Below, piece by piece: positions 8,395-14,401 of a stretch of 33,870 bases of DNA. The DNA is from Spirochaetota bacterium (GTDB lineage: Bacteria > Spirochaetota > Leptospiria > Turneriellales > Turneriellaceae). The notes under the pieces are model-generated. The model made no database searches. It was not told the DNA's origin and saw only the letters and a program-made list of their open reading frames with translations. The stretch is from NCBI GenBank assembly GCA_018240245.1, contig JAFEGD010000123.1, positions 1-33,870 on the forward strand, written 5' to 3'. The position numbers and the translations under genes are program-made. The number at the start of each line of letters is the position of its first letter. Position 1 is the first letter of the stretch.

Positions 8395-9335
8395 CGCCGA
8401 TAAAAGCACTCACCATCACGCGCATCTTCGACGCCCCGCGCCGTCTCATCTTCGACGCCTGGGTCGAGGTCAAACATTTCAAAGAGTGGTGGATGCCGCG
8501 TGGCTTCACGAACCCTGTATGCGAATTTCAGGGGAGCAAAATGCCGGGACGTGCCGAGGTGGGTTCAAAAATACGAATTGTCTCGCACCACCTCGATTTC
8601 GGCAACCTACCGATGGCAGGCACATTCGAAGAAGTAACTCCCATCGAGCGTATCGTTTTTACCAGCGAGGCGTTTCCCGACGCAAACGGCGTCATGCAAC
8701 TGATTAACCGCAATGTTGTTACCTTCAGCGAAGTCGAAGCCGGCAGAACGCAAGTTGTACTCCATGCGACGGTTCTGCAATCTTTACCCGAACACGCCGC
8801 CGCGCTTGCCGGTATGCAGCAGGGTTGGAGTGAAACTCTCGATCGGTTAGGCGAACGTGTCGAAGATACATCCGACCGCGAGATGAATATCAGTCGTCTC
8901 GTCGACGCCCCGCGCGAGCTCGTGTGGAAGGTTTGGACAGAACCCGAACGTATAAAAGAATGGTGGGGGCCAAACGGCTTTACCAGCACGATTCACGCTT
9001 ATAATCTCATGCCGGGCGGCAAATGGCATTTAACCATGCACGGCCCCGATGGCACAGATTTTCCGAACCACATTCGTTTCATCGAGATTATCCCGAACGA
9101 ACGACTCATTTACGACCATGCGGCGATAGACCACGACGCGCCGCAACACGACGCCGATGCGCAATTTCGCTCGTTCGTCTATTTCGCCGACGAAGGCGGC
9201 AAGACGCGCGTCACGATGAGAGGCGTTTTTAGAACCGTCGCATACAAGAATTTGGTCGTCGAAAAATACGGCGCACTCGAAGGGCAACGGCAACATATCG
9301 CGCGTATGGCGGCGTATTTAGCGAAACTGCGATAA
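8391..9335 (+). CDS. Protein with two tandem SRPBCC (AHSA1) domains
   Basis: This 314-residue protein contains two full AHSA1 domains in one chain. Domain 1 (about 1-160) opens ITRIFDAPRRLIFDAWVEVKHFKEWWMPRGF and closes GMQQGWSETLDRL. Domain 2 (about 164-312) opens ISRLVDAPRELVWKVWTEPERIKEWWGPNGF and closes EGQRQHIARMAAYLAKL. Both keep the WW pair and the APR turn. ATG 8391 is used because it overlaps the previous stop and is preceded by GAGAGGA; the frame's longer reading starts inside the upstream gene. The fusion probably arose by loss of a stop between two cassette-like neighbours. Confidence 0.9.
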   Translation: MTPIKALTITRIFDAPRRLIFDAWVEVKHFKEWWMPRGFTNPVCEFQGSKMPGRAEVGSKIRIVSHHLDFGNLPMAGTFEEVTPIERIVFTSEAFPDANGVMQLINRNVVTFSEVEAGRTQVVLHATVLQSLPEHAAALAGMQQGWSETLDRLGERVEDTSDREMNISRLVDAPRELVWKVWTEPERIKEWWGPNGFTSTIHAYNLMPGGKWHLTMHGPDGTDFPNHIRFIEIIPNERLIYDHAAIDHDAPQHDADAQFRSFVYFADEGGKTRVTMRGVFRTVAYKNLVVEKYGALEGQRQHIARMAAYLAKLR

Positions 9336-9337
9336 CC

Positions 9338-9475
9338 ATGATACTGCCAAAAAAAAGAGATCCCCGATTTATTACTATCCGACGCGGTGGCACACTAACT
9401 GACGAAAACCATCATTTGCTCGCACTGTGGGCAGCCGAATGCGCTGAACGCACACGGCCCCGGATGTGGCGATAG
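9338..9475 (+). pseudogene. Truncated putative immunity protein (Imm5-like) N-terminus
   Basis: ATG 9338 opens a 45-codon frame whose residues 8-23 read DPRFITIRRGGTLTDE, followed by HHLLALWAAECAERT. I recognise this as the N-terminal signature of a family annotated as putative immunity protein (Imm5-like domain), which is normally well over 100 residues. The frame stops at 9473 after a nonsense tail. In another frame, 9463-9510 encodes DVAIEQLVAYAKTMR and a stop, which resembles an AHSA1-type C-terminal helix. So the 5' end of one gene appears joined out of frame to the 3' end of another. Confidence 0.6.
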
Positions 9476-9513
9476 AGCAGCTGGTGGCTTATGCGAAAAC
9501 TATGAGGTAGGAT

Positions 9514-9921
9514 TTGAAAACCACAGAGGACACAGAGAGCACAGAGGAAGAGCCTGTAAGAGATCCGCTGACTGAGAAGGTCATTGGATGCGCGATTGAA
9601 GTGCATAAGCGTCTGGGGCCGGGCTTGTTGGAATCTGTGTACGAGCAGGCGATGGTGATAGAGCTTCGCCATCAGAAAATTTCCTGTGAACGCCAAAAAT
9701 TTCTGCCTGCAATCTATCGTGATCAGAATGTCGGTGAATTCAGGATCGATTTGATAGTCGAAAACCAACTCATCATCGAACTGAAGGCCGTTCGCGCCAT
9801 TGAATCGATTTTCACCGCACAGATTCTCACATACATGAAGCTGGGCAATTTCAAGAAGGGATTAATTATCAACTTCAACGTCCCCAAATTAATCGCAGGA
9901 GTAAAACGCTATGTTCTCTAA
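9514..9921 (+). CDS. GxxExxY family protein
   Basis: This 135-residue protein has the hallmark G-x2-E-x2-Y as GLLESVYEQA, preceded by VIGCAIEVHKRLGPG. It also carries the acidic and lysine residues FRIDLIVENQLIIELKAV, which recall PD-(D/E)XK nuclease folds. The family is widespread and its biochemical role is unproven. The start is TTG 9514, with AGGTAGGA upstream. The first residues (KTTEDTESTE) are encoded by the left arm of a 29-bp inverted repeat, and the stop codon lies just before the right arm. It stands apart in style from its neighbours and was probably inserted as a unit. Confidence 0.88.
   Translation: MKTTEDTESTEEEPVRDPLTEKVIGCAIEVHKRLGPGLLESVYEQAMVIELRHQKISCERQKFLPAIYRDQNVGEFRIDLIVENQLIIELKAVRAIESIFTAQILTYMKLGNFKKGLIINFNVPKLIAGVKRYVL
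9519..9547. repeat. Left arm of a perfect 29-bp inverted repeat around the GxxExxY gene
   Basis: The arm starts AACCACAGAGGACAC and is built from CACAGAG units. Its exact reverse complement lies at 9924-9952. It encodes the Thr/Glu-rich N-terminus of the GxxExxY protein. Confidence 0.9.
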
Positions 9922-9923
9922 TA

Positions 9924-9952
9924 CCTCTGTGCTCTCTGTGTCCTCTGTGGTT
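9924..9952. repeat. Right arm of the 29-bp inverted repeat
   Basis: This is the exact reverse complement of 9519-9547, starting 2 nt after the GxxExxY stop codon. The two arms enclose the gene almost exactly, as expected of a small mobile unit. Confidence 0.9.
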
Positions 9953-10004
9953 ACCTGCTCTTTTCAACTTTAATCAATTCTTATAGAAAATAAGGAGAAC
10001 AAAC

Positions 10005-10412
10005 ATGAACAACCAAACACCCACCAAAGCCGCCTTCTGGGGCGGCTGGACAATCAGCGGTCTCGCGATCGCTTTTCTCACCTTCGACGGCACGCTGAAA
10101 TTCTTTCTGCACAAGATGCCGCCCGAGGCGATGGCCGATGCAGCAAAGCTTGCGTACCCGATGGCGATCATGCCGTACCTCGGCGCGACGCTGCTCGTCT
10201 GCGTCTTACTCTATGCGATTCCACGTACGGCGATTCTGGGGGCGATTCTGCTAACGGGATATTTAGGCGGAGCGGTGTCGGCGCATGTGCGCATTCTAAA
10301 CCCGTGGCGAAGCCACATTCTTTTCCCGGTCTACTTCGGCGTATTGATTTGGCTGGGGTTGTATCTACGTATGCCTGCGCTGCGCGCATTTATTCCAATG
10401 AGGAAAATATGA
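10005..10412 (+). CDS. DoxX-like four-helix membrane protein
   Basis: This 135-residue protein is mostly hydrophobic, with four predicted membrane helices at about 10-28, 48-70, 75-92 and 105-122. The opening WTISGLAIAFLTFDGTLKF and the block YPMAIMPYLGATLLVCVLLYAIPRTAILGAILLTGYLGGA match the DoxX-like family (DoxX_2). These small inner-membrane proteins have no settled function and often sit beside SRPBCC, VOC and ArsR-type genes. AAGGAG lies 7 nt before ATG 10005. The stop overlaps the next gene by ATGA. Confidence 0.88.
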   Translation: MNNQTPTKAAFWGGWTISGLAIAFLTFDGTLKFFLHKMPPEAMADAAKLAYPMAIMPYLGATLLVCVLLYAIPRTAILGAILLTGYLGGAVSAHVRILNPWRSHILFPVYFGVLIWLGLYLRMPALRAFIPMRKI

Positions 10413-10690
10413 GACTGAACAGCATTTACCTCAACTTTGCCGGTAATACCGAAGAAGTTTTTCTTTTCTATAAATCGATATTCAAGCGCGAATTCGATTC
10501 ACTCGTGCGCTTTAAAGACATGCCGATGCCGGGCGTCACGCTATCCGAAGCGGACCGCCTGTTCGCGGCACTCTCGGCCGGTGGCGTCGTTGAAATGGCG
10601 ATGGCCGACATGCCATGGGGCGATTACTTTGGCTCGTTCAAAGATAAATTCGGCATCGGCTGGATGATTAGTCTACCGAATAAAAAATAA
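10409..10690 (+). CDS. VOC (PhnB-like) protein with an internal deletion
   Basis: This 93-residue protein has an intact PhnB-like N-terminus (LNFAGNTEEVFLFYKSIFKREF and FKDMPMPGV) and an intact C-terminus (EADRLFAALSAGG, then WGDYFGSFKDKFGIGWM). The middle of the fold, roughly 45 residues that normally lie between these blocks, is missing, and the reading frame is kept across about 10538-10545. Full-length relatives are about 135-150 residues. Without the central strands the VOC barrel cannot close, so the product is probably inactive or dimerises differently. ATG 10409 overlaps the DoxX-like stop. Confidence 0.8.
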   Translation: MRLNSIYLNFAGNTEEVFLFYKSIFKREFDSLVRFKDMPMPGVTLSEADRLFAALSAGGVVEMAMADMPWGDYFGSFKDKFGIGWMISLPNKK

Positions 10691-10702
10691 TCGGAGCACC
10701 CC

Positions 10703-11587
10703 ATGCGATTTAACAAAAATCTGCTTTTGCTGTCGCTCATGGTAGTCGCCATAAGCGGCAATTACTGCAAGCCTGCGAGCGATATTCAACCCACGACCAA
10801 AGGCTTCGCGCCCATCAACGGCATCCAAATGTATTACGAAGTATATGGGGCAAAGGGGGATATCCCCCTGCTCTTGCTGCATGGCGGCGCATCGACGATT
10901 CCATCGACGTTCGGCAAAGCAATACCGCTGTTGGCGAAAACTCATCGCCTGATTGCGTTAGAAGAACAAGCGCATGGCCGCACGAGCGACCGCAATACGC
11001 CGTTGCGATTCGAGACTTCGGCCGACGACGCGGCGGCGCTTTTGAATTATCTCAAGATCGCTAAGGCGGATGTCTTCGGGTTCAGCAACGGCGCGAGTAT
11101 TGCGCTTGAACTCGCAATTCGCCACCCCGCAAAAGTGCGCAAGCTGATATTTGCGTCGTCGCTCACCAAGAAATCGGGCGCGCCGCCGCAGCTATGGAAT
11201 TTCATAGCTCAGGGCGATTTCAACCAAATGCCACAAGCGTTGAAAGACGCCTTTCTCAAAGTCAATCCCAACCCAGCGAAGCTCAAGAATCTCTACGAAA
11301 AGACGCGCGAGCGCATGGTTAATTTCCACGACACCCCGGACGCCGCCGTTAAAGGCATCAAGGCTGAGACCTTGATTCTCACCGGCGACCACGATGTCGC
11401 GACCCTCGAGCATGTGTTAGAACTAACGCGCCTCATTCAGGGTGCGCGACTGATGGTGTTGCCTTACGGACATGGCGACTACATCGGCGAGGTTTCGGCG
11501 ACGCTAAGCGCAATGAAGTCGTGGTCACACGCTACTTCGCCGCGCCGCGGGCGCTCGTATTCGACTGCCACACAAAACCCGAGCTGA
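10703..11587 (+). CDS. Exported alpha/beta hydrolase with a replaced C-terminus
   Basis: The 294-residue product starts with a hydrophobic signal segment (about 6-19) followed by Cys22, a possible but unusual lipobox (GNYC). The hydrolase core is clear: HGG oxyanion region at 60-62, nucleophile S128 in GFSNG, the acid in TGDHD, and the histidine in YGHGDY. It belongs to the general alpha/beta hydrolase fold, and the substrate is unknown. After about residue 266 the family likeness ends. The last 25-30 residues are an out-of-frame reading of the following SRPBCC gene, so the original C-terminus was lost by a deletion near 11490-11510. The catalytic residues survive. Confidence 0.85.
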   Translation: MRFNKNLLLLSLMVVAISGNYCKPASDIQPTTKGFAPINGIQMYYEVYGAKGDIPLLLLHGGASTIPSTFGKAIPLLAKTHRLIALEEQAHGRTSDRNTPLRFETSADDAAALLNYLKIAKADVFGFSNGASIALELAIRHPAKVRKLIFASSLTKKSGAPPQLWNFIAQGDFNQMPQALKDAFLKVNPNPAKLKNLYEKTRERMVNFHDTPDAAVKGIKAETLILTGDHDVATLEHVLELTRLIQGARLMVLPYGHGDYIGEVSATLSAMKSWSHATSPRRGRSYSTATQNPS

Positions 11588-11994
11588 TGCGTCGCTGGCT
11601 CATCGGCCCCGAAGGCATGGTGCTTGAGACCTGCGAGAACGACGTGCGAGTCGGCGGTAAATATCTCTACCTTTATGCCGACGCGAAGGGCAACAAGTCC
11701 GGCGTCTATGGGCATTTTCAAGAAGTGGTTGTGCCTGAGCGATTCGCCAATACCGAGAATTATATCATGGACATAACGACGTTTAATCCGCATGCTCCCG
11801 AAGACCCGAATGCGACGGTCGAATCGCGCACGTTTACCGCCGCAGGTAAAGAGACGCTTTTAACGCACGTGGTTAGATATGCCTCGGCAGAGGTGCGTAA
11901 AATGGCGCTCGAATACGGTGCGATCGACGGCATGGTGGCTTGTTACACAGAACTCGACAAATTATTGTTGATTCAAAACAAGGATAACAAATGA
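11521..11994 (+). CDS. SRPBCC (AHSA1-type) protein, N-terminally truncated
   Basis: The frame encodes VTRYFAAPRALVFDCHTKPELMRRW, then VGGKYLYLY, GVYGHFQEVVVPERF and the C-terminal helix YGAIDGMVACYTELDKLL, a nearly complete AHSA1 domain. Relatives have about 10-20 further residues before VVTR. Here the upstream frame runs back into the hydrolase gene without an ATG. The only start nearby is GTG 11521, inside the hydrolase frame, with no good ribosome binding site. Expression would need internal initiation about 65 nt ahead of the hydrolase stop. It is coupled to the next gene by ATGA at 11991. Confidence 0.78.
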   Translation: MVTRYFAAPRALVFDCHTKPELMRRWLIGPEGMVLETCENDVRVGGKYLYLYADAKGNKSGVYGHFQEVVVPERFANTENYIMDITTFNPHAPEDPNATVESRTFTAAGKETLLTHVVRYASAEVRKMALEYGAIDGMVACYTELDKLLLIQNKDNK

Positions 11995-12527
11995 AAATAG
12001 TCAAGATAATTGCATTGGTGTTATTTCTGATCGTCGGCACCGTTCTCGCGCTCGCCTCGCGGCAACCCGACAGTTTTAGTTATGCACGCTCGACGACGAT
12101 CAAAGCGCATGCCGAAAAAATCTATCCCTATCTCAACGACTTCAAAAAAGGCATGGAATGGGTGACTTATGAAAAACGCGACCCCAACATGAAGCGCAAA
12201 TTTTCGGGCAATGCGACGGGCGTCGGCTCGATTTATGAATTCGACGGTAACAGCGACGTCGGTGCGGGTCGCATGGAAATCGTCGCTGCGGTACCGAACG
12301 AAAAAGTCACACTGAAACTCGCTTTCGTGCGCCCCATGGAAGGCGTCAGCACGGTTGAATACACACTTACCCCGAGCGATGGCGCAACAAAAATGACTTG
12401 GGCGATGTCGGGAAAATCAAACTTTATCGGTAAAATATTTTGCCTGTTTATCAATATGGATAAAATGATAGCCAAAGATTTCGACGAAGGACTCAACACA
12501 TTAAAAAATTTGGCGGAGAAAAAATGA
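11991..12527 (+). CDS. Membrane-anchored SRPBCC / polyketide-cyclase-like protein
   Basis: This 178-residue protein has an N-terminal membrane segment (about 4-23, VKIIALVLFLIVGTVLALA) followed by a polyketide_cyc-type SRPBCC domain. The domain opens STTIKAHAEKIYPYLNDFKKGMEWVTYEKRDP and ends MIAKDFDEGLNTLKNLAEK. This is a different SRPBCC subgroup from the AHSA1 copies upstream. The domain probably sits on the outer face of the inner membrane. Its start overlaps the preceding stop, and its own TGA overlaps the ATG of a VOC mini-gene at 12524. Confidence 0.88.
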   Translation: MKIVKIIALVLFLIVGTVLALASRQPDSFSYARSTTIKAHAEKIYPYLNDFKKGMEWVTYEKRDPNMKRKFSGNATGVGSIYEFDGNSDVGAGRMEIVAAVPNEKVTLKLAFVRPMEGVSTVEYTLTPSDGATKMTWAMSGKSNFIGKIFCLFINMDKMIAKDFDEGLNTLKNLAEKK

Positions 12528-12642
12528 TCGATCGCGCAGACCCCGACGACCATATTATCGAAGCGGTCTGCCACAACCCTGTTTAGCGCTGGGTAAGCGC
12601 ATCTTAAATCATGCGAGCATATTGATTTCGAGATTTTGGTAT
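12515..12642. repeat. Direct repeat copy A
   Basis: About 128 bp are repeated with few differences at 13319-13447. The unit holds a ribosome binding site, a 20-codon VOC mini-gene and a downstream dyad (AAATCA and TGATTT around GCGAGCAT). The two copies enclose the RHH-Doc pair. Confidence 0.85.
12524..12586 (+). pseudogene. VOC mini-gene remnant, copy A (20 codons)
   Basis: The frame reads MIDR joined to ADPDDHIIEAVCHNPV and a TAG stop. The second part is the usual C-terminus of glyoxalase-like VOC proteins (DPDGH-IEAVCH). MID is also a common VOC opening, so this looks like a gene whose middle (over 100 residues) is gone while start and stop remain in frame. GGAG lies 5 nt before the ATG, which overlaps the upstream TGA. 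Confidence 0.65.
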
Positions 12643-12677
12643 ATCGCGCTCCCTGAAAAATAGAGTACATAAAAACA

Positions 12678-12712
12678 TCTTGACAAATCAAGAATAATCA
12701 AGATCATATATT
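12678..12712 (+). promoter_or_regulatory. Promoter/operator of the toxin-antitoxin pair
   Basis: TCTTGA (12678), TCAAGA (12688) and TCAAGA (12698) are three half-sites spaced by exactly 10 bp. The first contains most of a TTGACA -35 (12680-12685). The AT-rich CATATATT just before the start can hold the -10. Helically phased short half-sites suit a ribbon-helix-helix autorepressor. Confidence 0.55.
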
Positions 12713-12925
12713 ATGGCTACAGTAAAATTTGCAACTCTTTTGGAAAAACCGCTAAAAGCAAAACTTTCAGCCTACTCCAAAGAGTCTAACCAATCCATCT
12801 CGGGGATTGTCAACGATGCGCTGGAGCTTTACTTTAAGCAAAAAATGATCCGTTCGAATTTCAAAACGGCGGCAGAACAAGTCATCGCTGAAAATCGGGA
12901 GTTGCTGAATCGATTGGCTAAATAG
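12713..12925 (+). CDS. Ribbon-helix-helix antitoxin
   Basis: This 70-residue protein starts VKFATLLEKPLKAKLSAYSKESNQSISGIVNDALELYF, a ribbon-helix-helix (CopG/Arc-like) DNA-binding domain. The last 25 residues form a charged helix that would wrap the toxin. It is followed after 2 nt by a Doc toxin, so it is read as the antitoxin that neutralises Doc and represses the operon. Doc's classical partner is Phd, which is not of this fold. The start ATG has no clear ribosome binding site and lies directly after the promoter, so a short or absent leader is likely. Base use is more AT-rich than in neighbouring genes. Confidence 0.85.
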   Translation: MATVKFATLLEKPLKAKLSAYSKESNQSISGIVNDALELYFKQKMIRSNFKTAAEQVIAENRELLNRLAK

Positions 12926-12927
12926 TC

Positions 12928-13305
12928 ATGCTACCGATTCAATATGTCACTGTTGAAGAAGTAATTTATCTACACGAACGATTGATCGCCGAATTCGGCG
13001 GTGCCACCGGCGTCAGAGACATGGGGCTTTTAGACAGCGCACTCCATCGTCCGCAGTCGGGTTACTACGAAACTTTGCTCGATCAGGCGGCGGCACTTTT
13101 ACAAAGCTTAGCGCTCAACCACGCTTTCGGCGACGGTAATAAACGGATTGCCCTCTCAGCACCATTTATATTTTTGAGAATGAATGGGGTGACAGTTCGC
13201 TGCACTGCCGCCGAGGGCGAGAATTTTTTAATTCGACAAGTTATCGCAGCAAAAATATCGATTCCAATAATAGCAGATTGGTTGCGGGCACATACAAACA
13301 ATTAA
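12928..13305 (+). CDS. doc: Doc (death-on-curing) family toxin
   Basis: This 125-residue protein carries the Fic/Doc signature HAFGDGNKR at residues 65-73, with H65, D69 and the NKR triplet intact. It opens VTVEEVIYLHERLIAEFGG and GVRDMGLLDSAL, the standard Doc N-terminus. Doc of phage P1 inactivates EF-Tu by phosphorylating it; the same is assumed here from family membership. No inhibitory helix is present in the toxin, so inhibition must come from the antitoxin. The pair is flanked by the two direct repeats. Confidence 0.93.
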   Translation: MLPIQYVTVEEVIYLHERLIAEFGGATGVRDMGLLDSALHRPQSGYYETLLDQAAALLQSLALNHAFGDGNKRIALSAPFIFLRMNGVTVRCTAAEGENFLIRQVIAAKISIPIIADWLRAHTNN

Positions 13306-13318
13306 ATCGGAGATTTAA

Positions 13319-13447
13319 GGAGAAAAAATGATCGATCGCACAGACCCCGACGGCCATAATATCGAAGCGGTCTGCCACGACCCGGTTTAGCGCTGGGACA
13401 GCATACTCTTAAATCATGCGAGCATAATGATTTCGAGAATTTTGTAT
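13319..13447. repeat. Direct repeat copy B
   Basis: This is the second copy of the unit at 12515-12642. Its dyad is perfect: AAATCAT and ATGATTT separated by GCGAGCATA. The copy ends at the start codon of the TfoX_N-YdeI gene. Confidence 0.85.
13328..13390 (+). pseudogene. VOC mini-gene remnant, copy B (20 codons)
   Basis: The frame reads MIDR joined to TDPDGHNIEAVCHDPV and TAG, with AAGGAG 5 nt before the ATG. Compared with copy A it keeps the canonical DPDGH. The same internal deletion is present in both copies, so the deletion came before the duplication. Confidence 0.65.
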
Positions 13448-14393
13448 GGCTTACGACATAAAATTGGCTGATCGAGTGCGCGCTGAGTTGGCTACTCGAA
13501 CGCACCTTCAGGTCGAAGAGAAAAAAATGTTCCGCGGGCTCACCTTTATGGTCAACGGCAAAATGTGCGTCAGCGTCGGCGGTGAAAATTTGATGTGCCG
13601 ATTCGACCCGTCGCGCCAAAGCGAAGTCGAGAAAAAATTAGGTTTTCAGACGATGCGCATGAAGGGACGCATCTACAAGGGCTTTTGCTATGTCGCGCCC
13701 GAAGGATTCAAAACAGCCACGAATTTTCGCTACTGGATAGAACTTTGTCTTGCGTTTAATGTTCAAGCGAAGGCATCGACAAAACTCGCCAACGCAGAGA
13801 AAATTTATTTTGCCGACCGCACGGCACTCCGCACTTGGTTTGTCAAAAACCACACAAAGCTTGAAGCTTTTTGGCTTGTTTACGATAAGACTAAAGACGG
13901 CAAGCGCAGCCTCACCACCGACGACATCGTCGAAGAAAGTCTCTGCTTCGGCTTCATCGACGGCCAGTTACGCAAGGTTTCGGCAACGCAAGCGAGCATT
14001 TATGTCAGCCGCCGCAAGCCGAAAAGCGAATGGTCGAAGCGCAACAAAGACAAAGTTGCTGAATTGACGCACAAGAAACTTATGCACGCTGCTGGACTCG
14101 ACGCCGTCAAACGCGCGCAAGAAAACGGTTCGTGGTCGAAAATCGACGGTTCGGAAAATCATGTGATGCCTGAAGACTTTGCCAAAATCCTCGGTAAAAA
14201 AACGGCTTGGCGTAAACATTTCGAAAGTCTTGCCCCATCTACGCGCAAAATGTTTTTGCACCGTTTGCAATCCGCCAAAACACCGGCGACGCGCGCAAAA
14301 CGGTTAGAGTTTTTGACGCAACTTTTAGAGGTAAAAATGCAACCGTCGGAACTACGCCTTGCGTTCACGAAAGGTGTTATACCGCAGCGATAA
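13446..14393 (+). CDS. TfoX_N domain - YdeI family fusion protein
   Basis: The 315-residue chain joins two families. Residues 1-105 are a TfoX N-terminal-like domain (VEEKKMFRGLTFMVNGKMCVSV, then MKGRIYKGFCYV). Residues about 118-310 are a YdeI-type domain: FADRTALRTWFVKNH, DDIVEESLCFGFIDGQ and YVSRRKPKSEWSKRN, with the long KLMHAAGLDAVKRA helix. Both are usually separate proteins of unclear function in soil and water bacteria, and both tend to neighbour SRPBCC and VOC genes. The start ATG sits at the end of direct repeat B and has no clear ribosome binding site. The gene converges on the minus-strand oxidoreductase, with only 8 nt between. Confidence 0.85.
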   Translation: MAYDIKLADRVRAELATRTHLQVEEKKMFRGLTFMVNGKMCVSVGGENLMCRFDPSRQSEVEKKLGFQTMRMKGRIYKGFCYVAPEGFKTATNFRYWIELCLAFNVQAKASTKLANAEKIYFADRTALRTWFVKNHTKLEAFWLVYDKTKDGKRSLTTDDIVEESLCFGFIDGQLRKVSATQASIYVSRRKPKSEWSKRNKDKVAELTHKKLMHAAGLDAVKRAQENGSWSKIDGSENHVMPEDFAKILGKKTAWRKHFESLAPSTRKMFLHRLQSAKTPATRAKRLEFLTQLLEVKMQPSELRLAFTKGVIPQR

Positions 14394-14401
14394 ATACACT
14401 C

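Noticed and set aside
9519-9952. CRISPR-like repeat from the CACAGAG units
   Set aside because: There are only two arms in inverted orientation, with a gene between; no spaced direct repeats.
12515-13447. Integron attC sites flanking the toxin-antitoxin pair
   Set aside because: The cassette-like content and about 128-bp repeats suggested attC, but no matching core sites or long imperfect palindrome with conserved ends could be seen, and most neighbouring genes overlap by ATGA, leaving no room for attC.
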